Positions 1 to 7,693 are shown, counted from the first letter of the stretch. The stretch: DNA of 44,209 nt from Acidobacteriaceae bacterium (GCA_903970405.1 CAJCIT010000075.1:1-44209), one strand, 5' to 3'. Program-made: numbers and translations. Notes: generated by a model not told the origin, from the letters alone.

Positions 1-2
1 GG

Positions 3-863
3 GTGGGTGGCGAACTACGCTTTGTTTATGGTTACGCTCACAACTTCACGCTGATCGTGGAGTTCAAACTACCTGACGCCGGCTGGCCTCAGTTTAGGCA
101 ACAGGCACAGGCATGGGAGGATCTTTCGTCGGCTCCCCGGGAGCGATTCGTTCAAGACTTAAAGACCAAGGTGCTTCCGCTCACGCGTTACGCCGATACT
201 CGGTGTATAACCATCCGCGCGAATCTGAGCACCTTACCGGGCGACGCCACCGCCCCCTGGATCATGGGCCAGTGGACCGTCGATTCGGCGAAGGGCCTTC
301 AACCTTCCACTCTCACCGCGCAGATCTCGAATACGAGCGGCGACGTATTCGGCGGTCTTTGGCAACCTTCAAGCAACTGGTATCCCGACGGCGCCACCGC
401 GGACAGAGTTACCGAGATTCGAGTCCCTGACGGAATCCAAAATCTGAAAGCCGCGAAATACCCCGATAAAGGCAGCGAGTTTCCTCTCCCCGATGGCGTG
501 GCAAATCCCTCAAAGAGGGTCCGAAACATTCTCGCGCTTCAGGAATGCACACTTTGCCATAGCACCGAGACGTCCACGCAGTTTCAGCACATCCCGAACC
601 AGAGTTCGGGCGGGACGACGCAACTATCGAAATTTCTGACCGGGAAAAACGCGGACATGGATACACCTCTTTCGGACTTGGCCGGTACCCTTTGGTCGGT
701 ACCCGTTACGATTTGCGGATCGGGCCGCGACGACTGCAAGGTCACGCGCGAATTCCATGACTTGGCTCGCCGCAAACTATTTCTCGCCTACTTGCTGGCG
801 GCTGGAGACGACCAGAGCCAGGCGAGCAAAGTCTTGCAGTACCGCGTCAACTTCGTGCATTAG
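3..863 (+). CDS. Partial hypothetical protein with CxxCH motif
   Basis: The frame is open from the window edge to a TAG stop, so the 5' end is probably missing and the GTG at position 3 need not be the true start. At least 286 residues are present. Near residue 180 there is a single CTLCH sequence, the form of a c-type haem attachment site, inside the stretch ALQECTLCHSTET. There is no second haem motif and no membrane segment in the visible part, and the signal peptide, if there is one, lies outside the window. The protein family was not recognised. A periplasmic or secreted haem or metal-binding role is possible, but a lone CxxCH is weak evidence. A repeat-bearing gap separates it from the convergent RES gene. 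Confidence 0.6.
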   Translation: MGGELRFVYGYAHNFTLIVEFKLPDAGWPQFRQQAQAWEDLSSAPRERFVQDLKTKVLPLTRYADTRCITIRANLSTLPGDATAPWIMGQWTVDSAKGLQPSTLTAQISNTSGDVFGGLWQPSSNWYPDGATADRVTEIRVPDGIQNLKAAKYPDKGSEFPLPDGVANPSKRVRNILALQECTLCHSTETSTQFQHIPNQSSGGTTQLSKFLTGKNADMDTPLSDLAGTLWSVPVTICGSGRDDCKVTREFHDLARRKLFLAYLLAAGDDQSQASKVLQYRVNFVH

Positions 864-903
864 TAAGAGGTGCTGAGTTGAGCGCCGACGCTTCAGAGAC
901 AGG

Positions 904-927
904 GACCGTCAGGGCGCGACCGGTTGG
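904..927. repeat. Dispersed repeat A, single copy
   Basis: This stretch contains GACCGTCAGGGCGCGACC followed by GGTTGG. It matches the arms of the palindrome at 10905-10962 with one mismatch (C for A in GGGAGCG). It lies in the short gap between two convergent genes. The function is unknown. Confidence 0.6.
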
Positions 928-959
928 TTCTGGTTCCGACCTTTGCAAATCGCCGCAGG

Positions 960-1424
960 TCAGCGCGCCGTGGGCCGCAAAAGCCGACGATCCCATCGCA
1001 CTTCTTGAGGCTCCGAAGCGCGAATGTTTGAGAAGTCAGGATGCAGCGGGTTGACGATCACGTTCCGCTCGCGCCCGTCCGTCACAACACTCGGCGCCAG
1101 CAGGACGCAGGTACGGCGACGCCGCAGCCACTCGTCGCCGAACGCTCGGCTAGCATGCTGGTCCTGGTCATTCCAGCCCGGCAGGAGACTTGGGTCGAGG
1201 GACTCCGTCAGAACTTCATCGGGAATCGAGATCTGAATCAGCGCGTGACGCCTGGGCACATGGCTGGTGTTCGCGTGTGCCAGAACCTCCAGCAAAGCAC
1301 CAGCATAGGTTTCGGCGGCGTAGATGACCGGATGCCCTGGACTGTTCCACCGGCCGCCGTGAAGCATCGCGCCCGTCCCGTCAAATAAGGGATGGCGGCG
1401 GTCCGCAATCCGGTAAACCCGCAT
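960..1424 (-). CDS. RES-domain toxin (NAD+-targeting)
   Basis: The protein has 154 residues, the usual size of a RES toxin. The N-terminus MRVYRIADRRHPLFDGTGA is followed by GGRWNSPGHPVIYAAETYAG, which carries the conserved Arg, Tyr and RWN..G elements of the family near residues 4-42. Characterised RES toxins deplete or modify NAD+ and arrest growth; the activity here is inferred from family. Its ATG shares one base with the stop codon of the upstream antitoxin gene (TAATG), so the two are almost certainly translationally coupled. The order antitoxin-then-toxin is typical of the Xre-RES systems. No truncation is visible. Confidence 0.88.
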   Translation of the reverse strand: MRVYRIADRRHPLFDGTGAMLHGGRWNSPGHPVIYAAETYAGALLEVLAHANTSHVPRRHALIQISIPDEVLTESLDPSLLPGWNDQDQHASRAFGDEWLRRRRTCVLLAPSVVTDGRERNVIVNPLHPDFSNIRASEPQEVRWDRRLLRPTAR

Positions 1425-1855
1425 TACACGGGAAGGCCAAAGAAGAGTTTGTCGAGGATCTCCTCCGCTTGCCTGGCGCCGAGTTCCGTCAGAGCCGCGG
1501 CCATGGGAGCCTTGCCACCCAGTTCAGGATGCGCCTTTGTCAGCCATTCGCGGGCATCCTCGCGGTGGTCCCAGACGTGCTCCGCGAGGGCGATGACCCG
1601 CGCCAGGCGTTCCGTTTTGCCACTCTCTTCGGCGGAGAGCCGCGTTCGGCGCTTGAAGGTCGCTTCGGGAACCACCAGGTAAAGCGCTCGCCGGGCGTCA
1701 CTCCTCGCGCTGTATACGCGGTCGACGACATGCCGGAGCGTGCCCTTCGGCAGGCCGCTGGAAACGCTGCGATCGAGATCACTGAGCGAGCGAATTCGCC
1801 GGCGCAGGATCGCCTGGCCACCCATTACTTCGGCAATCTTTTCGGGAAACAGCAC
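1424..1855 (-). CDS. Xre/MbcA/ParS-type antitoxin (DUF2384)
   Basis: This 143-residue protein is the partner of the RES toxin directly downstream. The N-terminal half (about residues 1-75) is helical and basic, fitting the Xre-like DNA-binding part. The C-terminal half has the toxin-binding pattern: RLARVIALAEHVWDHREDAR, then the AREWLTKAHPELGGKAPMA block and a final EEILDKLFFGLPV. It should neutralise the toxin by blocking its active site and repress its own promoter, as in the family. The start is GTG, preceded at 8 nt by GGAGG. A TATACT sequence lies about 20 bases upstream on the minus strand, but no good -35 accompanies it. Confidence 0.85.
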   Translation of the reverse strand: MLFPEKIAEVMGGQAILRRRIRSLSDLDRSVSSGLPKGTLRHVVDRVYSARSDARRALYLVVPEATFKRRTRLSAEESGKTERLARVIALAEHVWDHREDAREWLTKAHPELGGKAPMAAALTELGARQAEEILDKLFFGLPV

Positions 1856-2015
1856 GTGGAACGCCTCCGGTATCAGTATAGCCCAATCGTAGGATCAGTT
1901 GATGCTAGATTGCGCTCTTGACGGCACGGCGGTTCACAACCCCAGAACCGGAATGTCACAATAGAGGGCAAGTTTGCTGTGCGTCTTCCGGCGTTTAACA
2001 GGAAGTATTCTCTCG

Positions 2016-3065
2016 ATGGCTTCGCTCAATCAGTTTTGGGGTAACGCAGCCGTGAGCGGCGCACTCTCCCAGACAATCGAGTCTGGCCGCATCCCGCAGG
2101 CCATCTTGCTGGCCGGGCCGGAAGGCATCGGAAAGGCAACCCTCGCCCGGCGTTTCGCAGCCGAACTGCTGGGTGGCGCCGGCAAGATTGAGCAGGATGA
2201 CCTGAGCCTGCCGGCGAATGTGGAACTCATTGAGGAACGGGAGAAGTGGACTGCGGAAAAGCGCGCCGAATCGCCCCTCTTCTTTTCCTCTCACCCCGAC
2301 TTCGTCACTTTGTGCCCGGACGGGCCGCTGCGGCAGATCTCCATTCAACAAATGCGCGCCCTGAAGGAACGCGCCCAGTTCCAGCCGCTGCGGGGTTCGC
2401 GGCGAGTTTTCCTCATTAATCAACTGGACCGCGCGAATGAACAGGCCGCGAACTCTCTGTTGAAGCTGCTGGAAGAGCCGCCTCCCTATCTGGTGCTCAT
2501 TGCGACGGCCGAAAATCTTTACGATTTGTTGCCAACCATCCGGTCTCGGTCCGTCGTCTTCTCCATGTCCCGGCTGAGCGACGAAGAGATGGGGGAGTTC
2601 GTTCGGAGCAAGGGGTTGCCGGAGGCTGAGCACCGAGCCATGCTGGCCGAGGGGAGTCCGGGAATCGCCACCACGCTAAATCTTGACGAGTACCGGCAGC
2701 GACGGGCTTTGATGCTGGCATTTCTCGAGTGCGGAGCGGGCTTGCTGCCGTTTGGAGCCTGGGTGCAGCGCTCGGAATCGTTCGGAAGCCGAAAGACTGA
2801 GAAGCTGGAGTATTACGTCAAGGTCGCCTACGGATTGCTGGAGGATTTGCTGTTGGTTTGGCAGGGCGCCGCAGCGGTGAAGAATCGCGACCTCGAAAGC
2901 AATCTGACGGCCCTGGGACGCCGCGTCAGTTTCCGGTGGCTGGAAAAGGCGACGGGCGCGCTGGATGAAGTGGTTCGGCTGGCGAATCGCAACATTCAGA
3001 AAATCGGGGCTTTGGACGCCATGTTGATCATGCTACGTAACGAGGCGGAGGGAATCAGCGCCTAG
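2016..3065 (+). CDS. holB: DNA polymerase III delta' subunit
   Basis: Clamp-loader subunit of about 349 residues that helps open the sliding clamp during replication. The Walker A-like GPEGIGKAT lies near residue 34, and the block NSLLKLLEEPPPYLVLIAT followed by TIRSRSVVFSM is the delta'/gamma core. The SRC arginine-finger motif appears as SRS. The four zinc-binding cysteines of the gamma subunit are absent, which favours delta' over DnaX. The start chosen is ATG 2016 (MASLNQFWGN), with AGGAAG about 10 bases upstream; an upstream in-frame start at 1974 has no ribosome site. The gene is followed 41 bases later by hfq on the same strand. Confidence 0.88.
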   Translation: MASLNQFWGNAAVSGALSQTIESGRIPQAILLAGPEGIGKATLARRFAAELLGGAGKIEQDDLSLPANVELIEEREKWTAEKRAESPLFFSSHPDFVTLCPDGPLRQISIQQMRALKERAQFQPLRGSRRVFLINQLDRANEQAANSLLKLLEEPPPYLVLIATAENLYDLLPTIRSRSVVFSMSRLSDEEMGEFVRSKGLPEAEHRAMLAEGSPGIATTLNLDEYRQRRALMLAFLECGAGLLPFGAWVQRSESFGSRKTEKLEYYVKVAYGLLEDLLLVWQGAAAVKNRDLESNLTALGRRVSFRWLEKATGALDEVVRLANRNIQKIGALDAMLIMLRNEAEGISA

Positions 3066-3106
3066 GTAGCAACACACATCGGGCTAATAGCAGGAGGGCC
3101 AGGTCT

Positions 3107-3415
3107 TTGGAAACCGACTATAGAAAGCAATCCATCCGGAAAACACTCATGGAAGTGAAAGATACGAATCGTCGACCACCCACCGTCGCGAAAAAATCGG
3201 CGCCGCCTGAACAGACCAACGCGGAGCAGTTTTATTACTCCAAGCAGATGCAGAGCAAGACCACAATGGTGGTGGTTTTGAACGGCGGCGAACAACTGGA
3301 AGGCGTCATCGAGTGGTATGACAAGTCATGCCTCAAGCTGAATCGCGTCGGCGCGCCGAACCTGCTGCTCTACAAACACTGCATTAAGTACATTTACAAG
3401 GCCGACCCGGAGTAA
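3107..3415 (+). CDS. hfq: Hfq-like RNA chaperone with N-terminal extension
   Basis: Sm-fold RNA chaperone expected to form a ring and pair small RNAs with mRNAs. The Sm1 part is MVVVLNGGEQLEGVIEWYDK and the Sm2 part is LLLYKHCIKYIYK, where classic Hfq has YKHAI. The protein has 102 residues. About 45 basic, proline-containing residues precede the Sm domain and almost nothing follows it, which is the reverse of the enterobacterial design with a C-terminal tail. TTG at 3107 is preferred because AGGAGG stands 9 bases upstream; an internal ATG at 3149 lacks a good site but would remove only part of the extension. Family assignment is sound; RNA-binding behaviour of the variant is inferred. Confidence 0.83.
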   Translation: METDYRKQSIRKTLMEVKDTNRRPPTVAKKSAPPEQTNAEQFYYSKQMQSKTTMVVVLNGGEQLEGVIEWYDKSCLKLNRVGAPNLLLYKHCIKYIYKADPE

Positions 3416-3460
3416 GCGGGGCGTACCGGAGAACCGGCAGTCATCCTGGCTGAGGAGCGC

Positions 3461-3973
3461 TCAACCGCCTTGGCGCGTTCCCTCTTTCTGAGCAAGGCGA
3501 TAGGCGCGGCGTTGTCCTGCCTCTTCAAACCGCCGGAACTCTTCGCCGGTTTCCGGATGAAGCGCAGGAAGGACAATCTTGTTGCCGGCTTGATCCAGCG
3601 CCACGAAAGTGAGATAAGCAGACGAAGTGTGCTTCACCTCACCGGTGAGCAGATTCTCCACCCAGACCTTGACGCCCACTTCCATGGAGGTTCGGAACAC
3701 GCGGTTCACCTGCGATCTCAGGCGCACCAGCGAGCCAATCTGGACCGGATGAAGGAACGTCATGTGGTCTACCGAAGCCGTCACCACGGCGCAACGGGCG
3801 TGGCGCATGGCGGCGATCGCGCCGCAGACATCCACCAGATGCATGACGTGACCGCCGAGCATGTTGCCCAGCAGATTGGTGTCGTTCGGCAGGCAAATTT
3901 CACTGAACTCAGAGCGCGTCTCAGCGACCGTGCGGCGGGGGGATGAAAGAACAGTGGCGGGATCGTCTGTCAT
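3461..3973 (-). CDS. Acyl-CoA thioesterase, hotdog fold (YciA-like)
   Basis: Predicted cytoplasmic thioesterase of 170 residues that hydrolyses acyl-CoA to free acid and CoA. The hotdog signature is LPNDTNLLGNMLGGHVMHLVD, which includes the conserved Asn-Asp and the GG turn before the long helix; VDHMTFLHPVQIGSLVRL and SSAYLTFVALD complete the fold. Substrate chain length cannot be read from the sequence. It is the last of three minus-strand genes (HhH protein, Cys-rich protein, thioesterase), but a REP-like repeat in the short gap before it may uncouple its expression. Confidence 0.85.
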   Translation of the reverse strand: MTDDPATVLSSPRRTVAETRSEFSEICLPNDTNLLGNMLGGHVMHLVDVCGAIAAMRHARCAVVTASVDHMTFLHPVQIGSLVRLRSQVNRVFRTSMEVGVKVWVENLLTGEVKHTSSAYLTFVALDQAGNKIVLPALHPETGEEFRRFEEAGQRRAYRLAQKEGTRQGG

Positions 3974-3983
3974 AATCGAGCGG

Positions 3984-4024
3984 GCCGATTGTCAATCGGC
4001 CGCGGCCTTCCAGGCTGCCCCACA
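3984..4024. repeat. REP-like double hairpin (repeat B)
   Basis: First hairpin: GCCGATT-gtc-AATCGGC (3984-4000). Second, imperfect hairpin: GGCC-ttcca-GGCTGCC, then CCACA. The layout matches the units at 16477 and 16580. The stop codon of the adjacent Cys-rich gene lies inside the first hairpin. Confidence 0.7.
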
Positions 4025-4432
4025 GGAAGCGGCGCGGCGAGCCAGATAGCTGCGGCAGAAGACCGTCATTTGAGCGCAAATGGGGTTGGAAGACGGCCTG
4101 TCAAGCAGGCACTGCCGCCCTGTATCGAAACGTACACTGCCCCATCGCACGGGGGTGTGAGCTTGCTCTTCGATCCACGTGACTGTCAATATCCCCTCTG
4201 AGTCGCCGGTAATCGTGTATCGCATGGCTGCCGCCACGCCGCTACCCGGATGGTTTGGGCAGGATTGCGCATAGCCCTGATTGCAACCTGTCGACACCAT
4301 GGTTTCGACTGGCGGTGCGGCGCTTCCCGACGCGTGACAGACGCCTGCATGTTCGTCAATGAGGGGCAGACGGCCGCCCGCGCGGCGGGGCGTCAGCAAT
4401 CGTTCGTGAGGCTCAAAAAACGGACACGCCAT
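3992..4432 (-). CDS. Cys-rich conserved hypothetical protein (acidobacterial type)
   Basis: Unassigned protein of 146 residues. The N-terminus MACPFFEPHERL, the later RLPLIDEHAGVCHA, and CNQGYAQSCPNHP with AMRYTITGD resemble a protein type I associate with Acidobacteria; cysteines near residues 3, 32, 50 and 58 could bind a metal or cluster. PICAQMTVFCRSYLARR near the end fits the usual C-terminal helix. The last ten or so residues and the TGA are encoded by a REP-like repeat, so the original C-terminus may have been replaced. The gene starts 4 bases after the HhH gene stops, which suggests translational coupling. Function unknown. Confidence 0.6.
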   Translation of the reverse strand: MACPFFEPHERLLTPRRAGGRLPLIDEHAGVCHASGSAAPPVETMVSTGCNQGYAQSCPNHPGSGVAAAMRYTITGDSEGILTVTWIEEQAHTPVRWGSVRFDTGRQCLLDRPSSNPICAQMTVFCRSYLARRAASCGAAWKAAAD

Positions 4433-4436
4433 GCCG

Positions 4437-4805
4437 TCAGGAGCGCCCCGAAGGCAGGCGGCCAGCCTTCCTTTGGTTCGACCACCACCACCAGTTGGCT
4501 TTTTCCACGGGGAGCTTTACGTCGCGGGCCTGCGCGACGGCGCACCGGAACGTATCGAGGACGCAGGGATCCTGGCGGACTTGTGTCTTTCGGCACAGCG
4601 CTTCATAGAGCTCCGCGCCATCGCGGGTGGCGAGGGATTCCACAGAGTCTACGCCCAGGCTTCGCAGATCCGCTTCGATGCTGGGGCCGACGCCTCGCAA
4701 ATCCCGCAAGGCTCTGGCCGGTTCGGCACCGGGGGTTCGCTTGGAGCGTCGTTTCGTTGAGGGCGCGGTCTGGATGGACCGGCGTGGGCTTGCGGCAGTT
4801 GGCAT
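4437..4805 (-). CDS. Helix-hairpin-helix protein (Cdd1 family)
   Basis: Small protein of 122 residues. After a basic N-terminal tail of about 30 residues comes LRDLRGVGPSIEADLRSLGV, a helix-hairpin-helix with the GVGP hairpin, then LYEALCRKTQVRQDPCVLD and a Trp-rich end (WWWWSN). This is the pattern of the family named pathogenicity locus Cdd1, a label with no proven function; non-specific DNA binding is the usual inference. The start ATG has GGAGGAG about 6 bases upstream. It leads the three-gene minus-strand group. Confidence 0.82.
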   Translation of the reverse strand: MPTAASPRRSIQTAPSTKRRSKRTPGAEPARALRDLRGVGPSIEADLRSLGVDSVESLATRDGAELYEALCRKTQVRQDPCVLDTFRCAVAQARDVKLPVEKANWWWWSNQRKAGRLPSGRS

Positions 4806-4907
4806 ATGAACTCCTCCATGATTGTCCTATGTTTCGAAAGTTGGCGCTTGGGTGATGTTAGCCTGCCCGGTAAGCGATCGGACGCAGTTCAGCCCACACA
4901 AACCGAG

Positions 4908-5090
4908 ATGCGGATCGCCATCGTCCCCGATATCCACGGCAATAGGACTGCCTTCGAAGCGGTGCTGGCGATTTGCGCGAAACGTCTCCCGATTTGATCC
5001 TGCATGGAGGCGATCTCGCCGATTTGGGATCGAGCCCCGGCCCCCACGCCGATTGGGTGGCGCGGACGATAGCTTGCGCCAGCCCCAAGC
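4908..5090 (+). pseudogene. Metallophosphoesterase fragment, frameshifted
   Basis: The fragment begins MRIAIVPDIHGNRTAFEAVL, the first metal-binding motif (DxH) of YfcE/calcineurin-type phosphoesterases. After one missing base near 4970 the reading continues in another frame as RETSPDLILHGGDLADLG, carrying the second motif (GGD). Homology fades by about 5090, and the convergent aminotransferase gene starts just beyond. The later motifs (GNTD/GNHE, GH, GHTH) are missing. It is therefore a remnant, both frameshifted and truncated. Confidence 0.8.
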
Positions 5091-5114
5091 CGGCCACCGA
5101 TTTGGAGAGCCAAA

Positions 5115-6242
5115 TCAGGAAGTTTGCAGTCCCAGGCAGGCCTGCTGGATGGCGGCGGCGACGGCGGGCATCAGGTCCGGCTCCGCCAAAAGCACTCGAT
5201 GCGGCAGCCAAAATGCATCCCTTATATAGGCTTCGGCATTGGGGCACGGGGCGGCCACGCAATTCTCGTGCTGGTACATCGGATTCTGGTACAACGTGTG
5301 GGGATAAAACGGCGTGCACGGCACACCCTGCGCAATAAGAGAAGCGCAGAAACGGTCGCGCGTAACGCGCTCGGAATGAAAGCGGCCGCACAACAGATAC
5401 CAGGAACTGCGGGTCATCCGCGGCGGCTCATCCTGCCAACAGATCTCGGGCACATCCGTCACCAGGGCTTTGAGAATGCGGACGTTGGCGGCGCGGCGCG
5501 CCATCTGCTCTTCAAGACGCTCCCACTGAGCGGTGAGGACAGCCGCTTGGAAGGCAGTCATGCGGAGATTCGTGCCGACACGGAAGTGTTTGTAAAAGCT
5601 TTCACCCTCCTGCCGCCCCTGGTTCGCGATGCTGCGAGCGCGACGGGAGAAGTCTTCGTTGTTCGTGATGAGAATCCCGCCCTCACCGGAACACATGACC
5701 TTACCGTTCTGAAAACTGAAGGAACCCGCGACGCCGAAACTACCCGCCCCGCGGCCGTTCCATTGCGCGCCATGGAGATGGGCGGCGTCTTCAATGAACC
5801 ACAGATTGTGGTCAGCGGCGATCTGGCCGATGCGGTCGACGTCGGCGAAAGCCGCGCCGAAGTGAACGGCGATGATGGCCTTGGTGCGGGGGCCGATGGC
5901 TTCTTCAATGCGATCCGGATGGATGTTGAACGAGGTGGCACCGATATCGACGAAGACCGGAGTGGCGCCCACACGCGAGACGGCGCTGGCGGTGGAAACG
6001 AATGATATAGCCGGGACGATGACCTCATGCCCGGCGCCGACGCCGAGAGCCTCAAGTGCGAGCTCCAGTGTAACGGTGCCATTGAAGGCCGAGATTCCGA
6101 AGCGAGCGTCGTGTCCCGAGGCGAAGCGCTGTTCAAATTCTTGAACCAGCGGATGGAAACCGCCCCATTGCGGGCTCTTCAGGACTGACCGGAGAAGCTC
6201 CTCCTCGCGGTCGCCGGAAATAGGCCAGGAGGGGAATGTCAT
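5115..6242 (-). CDS. DegT/DnrJ/EryC1/StrS aminotransferase
   Basis: PLP-dependent sugar aminotransferase of 375 residues, full length for the family. The pattern NGTVTLELALEALGVGAGHEVIVPA is the substrate and cofactor region, FIEDAAHLHGA carries the PLP-binding Asp, and FQNGKVMCSGEGG holds the catalytic Lys in the position of the usual SKNL lysine. The C-terminal PFYPHTLYQNP is also typical. Such enzymes make amino sugars for polysaccharides, lipopolysaccharide or secondary metabolites. No sugar-nucleotide genes lie next to it, so the product is unknown. It sits directly downstream of a truncated antitoxin gene where a toxin gene would be expected. Confidence 0.9.
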   Translation of the reverse strand: MTFPSWPISGDREEELLRSVLKSPQWGGFHPLVQEFEQRFASGHDARFGISAFNGTVTLELALEALGVGAGHEVIVPAISFVSTASAVSRVGATPVFVDIGATSFNIHPDRIEEAIGPRTKAIIAVHFGAAFADVDRIGQIAADHNLWFIEDAAHLHGAQWNGRGAGSFGVAGSFSFQNGKVMCSGEGGILITNNEDFSRRARSIANQGRQEGESFYKHFRVGTNLRMTAFQAAVLTAQWERLEEQMARRAANVRILKALVTDVPEICWQDEPPRMTRSSWYLLCGRFHSERVTRDRFCASLIAQGVPCTPFYPHTLYQNPMYQHENCVAAPCPNAEAYIRDAFWLPHRVLLAEPDLMPAVAAAIQQACLGLQTS

Positions 6243-6277
6243 GGCTCGGTTGGTTCTTGATTCCTAGCTAAGGATAG

Positions 6278-6607
6278 CTAAGCTAAGCTAGGTGAGCAGC
6301 GGACAACACTCAGGCAAGCGGCCGTGGCTCCGTCTGGTTGAATGCGCCAGGCAAATTTCCGGGCCAGGGCCTGGGCAACCTGGTCAATATTCGCCGCGAC
6401 GTTCTGCTCAAGAAGCTCACTGTAGCGGGGGTAGTCGTAGATGCCACGGATAACTCGGCGGATGACGTTCTCGTGTTCGCTGCGGTGGAAGATGGAATCG
6501 ATTGTCGGGCGCGGAGCCAGATCGGAAAAATCGGCCTGGGAGAACGCCCAACCCCTCCCGTGCCCATAGATTCTACTAATTACCCTTTCATCAATAGCTT
6601 GGCTCAT
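6278..6607 (-). pseudogene. Truncated AbiEi-like antitoxin (DUF6088)
   Basis: The stretch VISRIYGHGRGWAFSQADF, then HENVIRRVIRGIYDYPRYS and ALARKFAWRIQPDGATAACL, matches the winged-helix half of DUF6088/AbiEi-type antitoxins. Family members of this type run to about 200 residues; this one stops near 109 after an unrelated tail (SVVRCSPSLA). The AbiEii-type nucleotidyltransferase toxin gene that normally follows is absent and the aminotransferase gene takes its place. The start is taken as the Met of MSQAIDERV. It is a probable remnant, though the DNA-binding half could still be made. Confidence 0.7.
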
Positions 6608-6786
6608 ATTCGACCCCATAGGTTTGCAAGCAAAAATCCATATTTTTCTTGCAGAGACCAGTGTCATTTCCAGGGATGATCAGTAGGGCGGCTCGGGGGC
6701 GGAGGAAACGGTAGTGTCCTAAAAGTGCGTTGACGGCTTTTCAGCAACCGCTTGCTACCTCGAAGCGAATCGCCGTACGCTTGATT

Positions 6787-7077
6787 ATGCCAGTAAACGA
6801 CCGCGAACGGGATTTGAAAACCCTTCGCAACCTGATCGGCGAAGCGCAACTCGTCATCTCCACAACCGATCTACCGCAAGGGCGCACTTCCCGCGCCGTC
6901 AAACTTCTCGACTCCGCACTCGCGCTCACTGACGATCTGCTCGCCCTTCCGTCAAGCGCCGTGAGCCTAGGCCAGCGCGGGGGACAGAAAACCGCCAAAC
7001 GCGGCTCTGAGTACTTTCGCCAAATAGCGGCGAAGCGAAAGACGAAGGCGGGCGGCAGACCCAGGAGAGAAAAATAG
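6787..7077 (+). CDS. Hypothetical small protein
   Basis: Unrecognised, 96 residues from ATG 6787 (MPVNDRERDLKTLRN). The first two thirds look helical, with regular hydrophobic spacing. The end is strongly basic (QIAAKRKTKAGGRPRREK) and could touch nucleic acid. An upstream TTG at 6730 would extend it by 19 residues but has no clear ribosome site. It is convergent with the NYN gene, whose stop lies 1 base away. Confidence 0.45.
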   Translation: MPVNDRERDLKTLRNLIGEAQLVISTTDLPQGRTSRAVKLLDSALALTDDLLALPSSAVSLGQRGGQKTAKRGSEYFRQIAAKRKTKAGGRPRREK

Positions 7078-7078
7078 T

Positions 7079-7693
7079 TTACAGGACGATATCCGCGTGG
7101 ACTTTTAGTTCCCTGCGAACTGCGTGACCCATGGCCTCTAAATAGATTCTCAGGCCCTCTCGCCTTGCGAATTTCATTGCTGGAACAAAGTCGGAGTCTC
7201 CAGTAGCGAGCACCACGGAGTCAACGATCCGTTTTAATGAGAGCCAAGCAATATCAAGACCGATTCGCATGTCCACACCCTTTTGCCCCATATCCGGGAC
7301 CAAGTCCGTAGCGGCAATCGGGCGAGGAGTGGCCGCCAAGGATCGAATGGCAGCGCTGCCAAGTTTCCATCCTGATACTGTCAGCGTTCCCCTACGTACA
7401 GCGAAATTGGGCTGGAGTTCAAGAGATTGCAGTAAGGCTTGGTTTTGGCTAGATTGCGGTGTACCAGAGAAATTTGTGACCGCACCACTAATTGGATTTG
7501 TGGCCGTGCCCTCATACGGAGGAGCGTCGTAGAAATAAATGCGGAAGAGAGAAACGCCTACCAGTTGTGGTTTAGCAAAGGTGGTAGTTACGAAATTCGC
7601 CACGTCGGCAACAGTTGGAAATCGGTGGTTGGATCCCTGCAACTTCTTTTTGACGAATCCACCGTCGATCAAGAGAGCTGCCTTCTCTGCCAA
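7079..7693 (-). CDS. NYN-domain putative ribonuclease (LabA/DUF88-like)
   Basis: PIN-like nuclease of about 204 residues. The acidic active-site pattern is visible: LLIDGGFV near the start, KGVDMRIGLDIAWL in the middle, and VVLATGDSDFVPAMKFARREG after it. These supply the conserved aspartates of NYN/PIN nucleases, so metal-dependent RNA cleavage is expected but not shown. TTG 7693 is preferred because GAGGA lies 5 bases upstream; TTG 7708 would add five residues. It is divergent from the winged-helix gene at 7967, with a hairpin and promoter between them, so the two may be co-regulated. Base composition is more A/T-rich than in the flanking genes. Confidence 0.85.
   Translation of the reverse strand: MAEKAALLIDGGFVKKKLQGSNHRFPTVADVANFVTTTFAKPQLVGVSLFRIYFYDAPPYEGTATNPISGAVTNFSGTPQSSQNQALLQSLELQPNFAVRRGTLTVSGWKLGSAAIRSLAATPRPIAATDLVPDMGQKGVDMRIGLDIAWLSLKRIVDSVVLATGDSDFVPAMKFARREGLRIYLEAMGHAVRRELKVHADIVL

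Noticed and set aside
3861-4049. Plus-strand frame with ADCQSAAAFQAAPQ-type sequence
   Set aside because: This is a translation of the REP-like repeat, which gives such Ala/Gln/Cys-rich peptides wherever it occurs; it is not a gene.
6263-6292. AGCTAAG microrepeats with CCTAGCT/AGCTAGG ends
   Set aside because: Low-complexity sequence between the aminotransferase and the DUF6088 relic; the palindrome is short and has no T-run, so neither terminator nor operator is supported.
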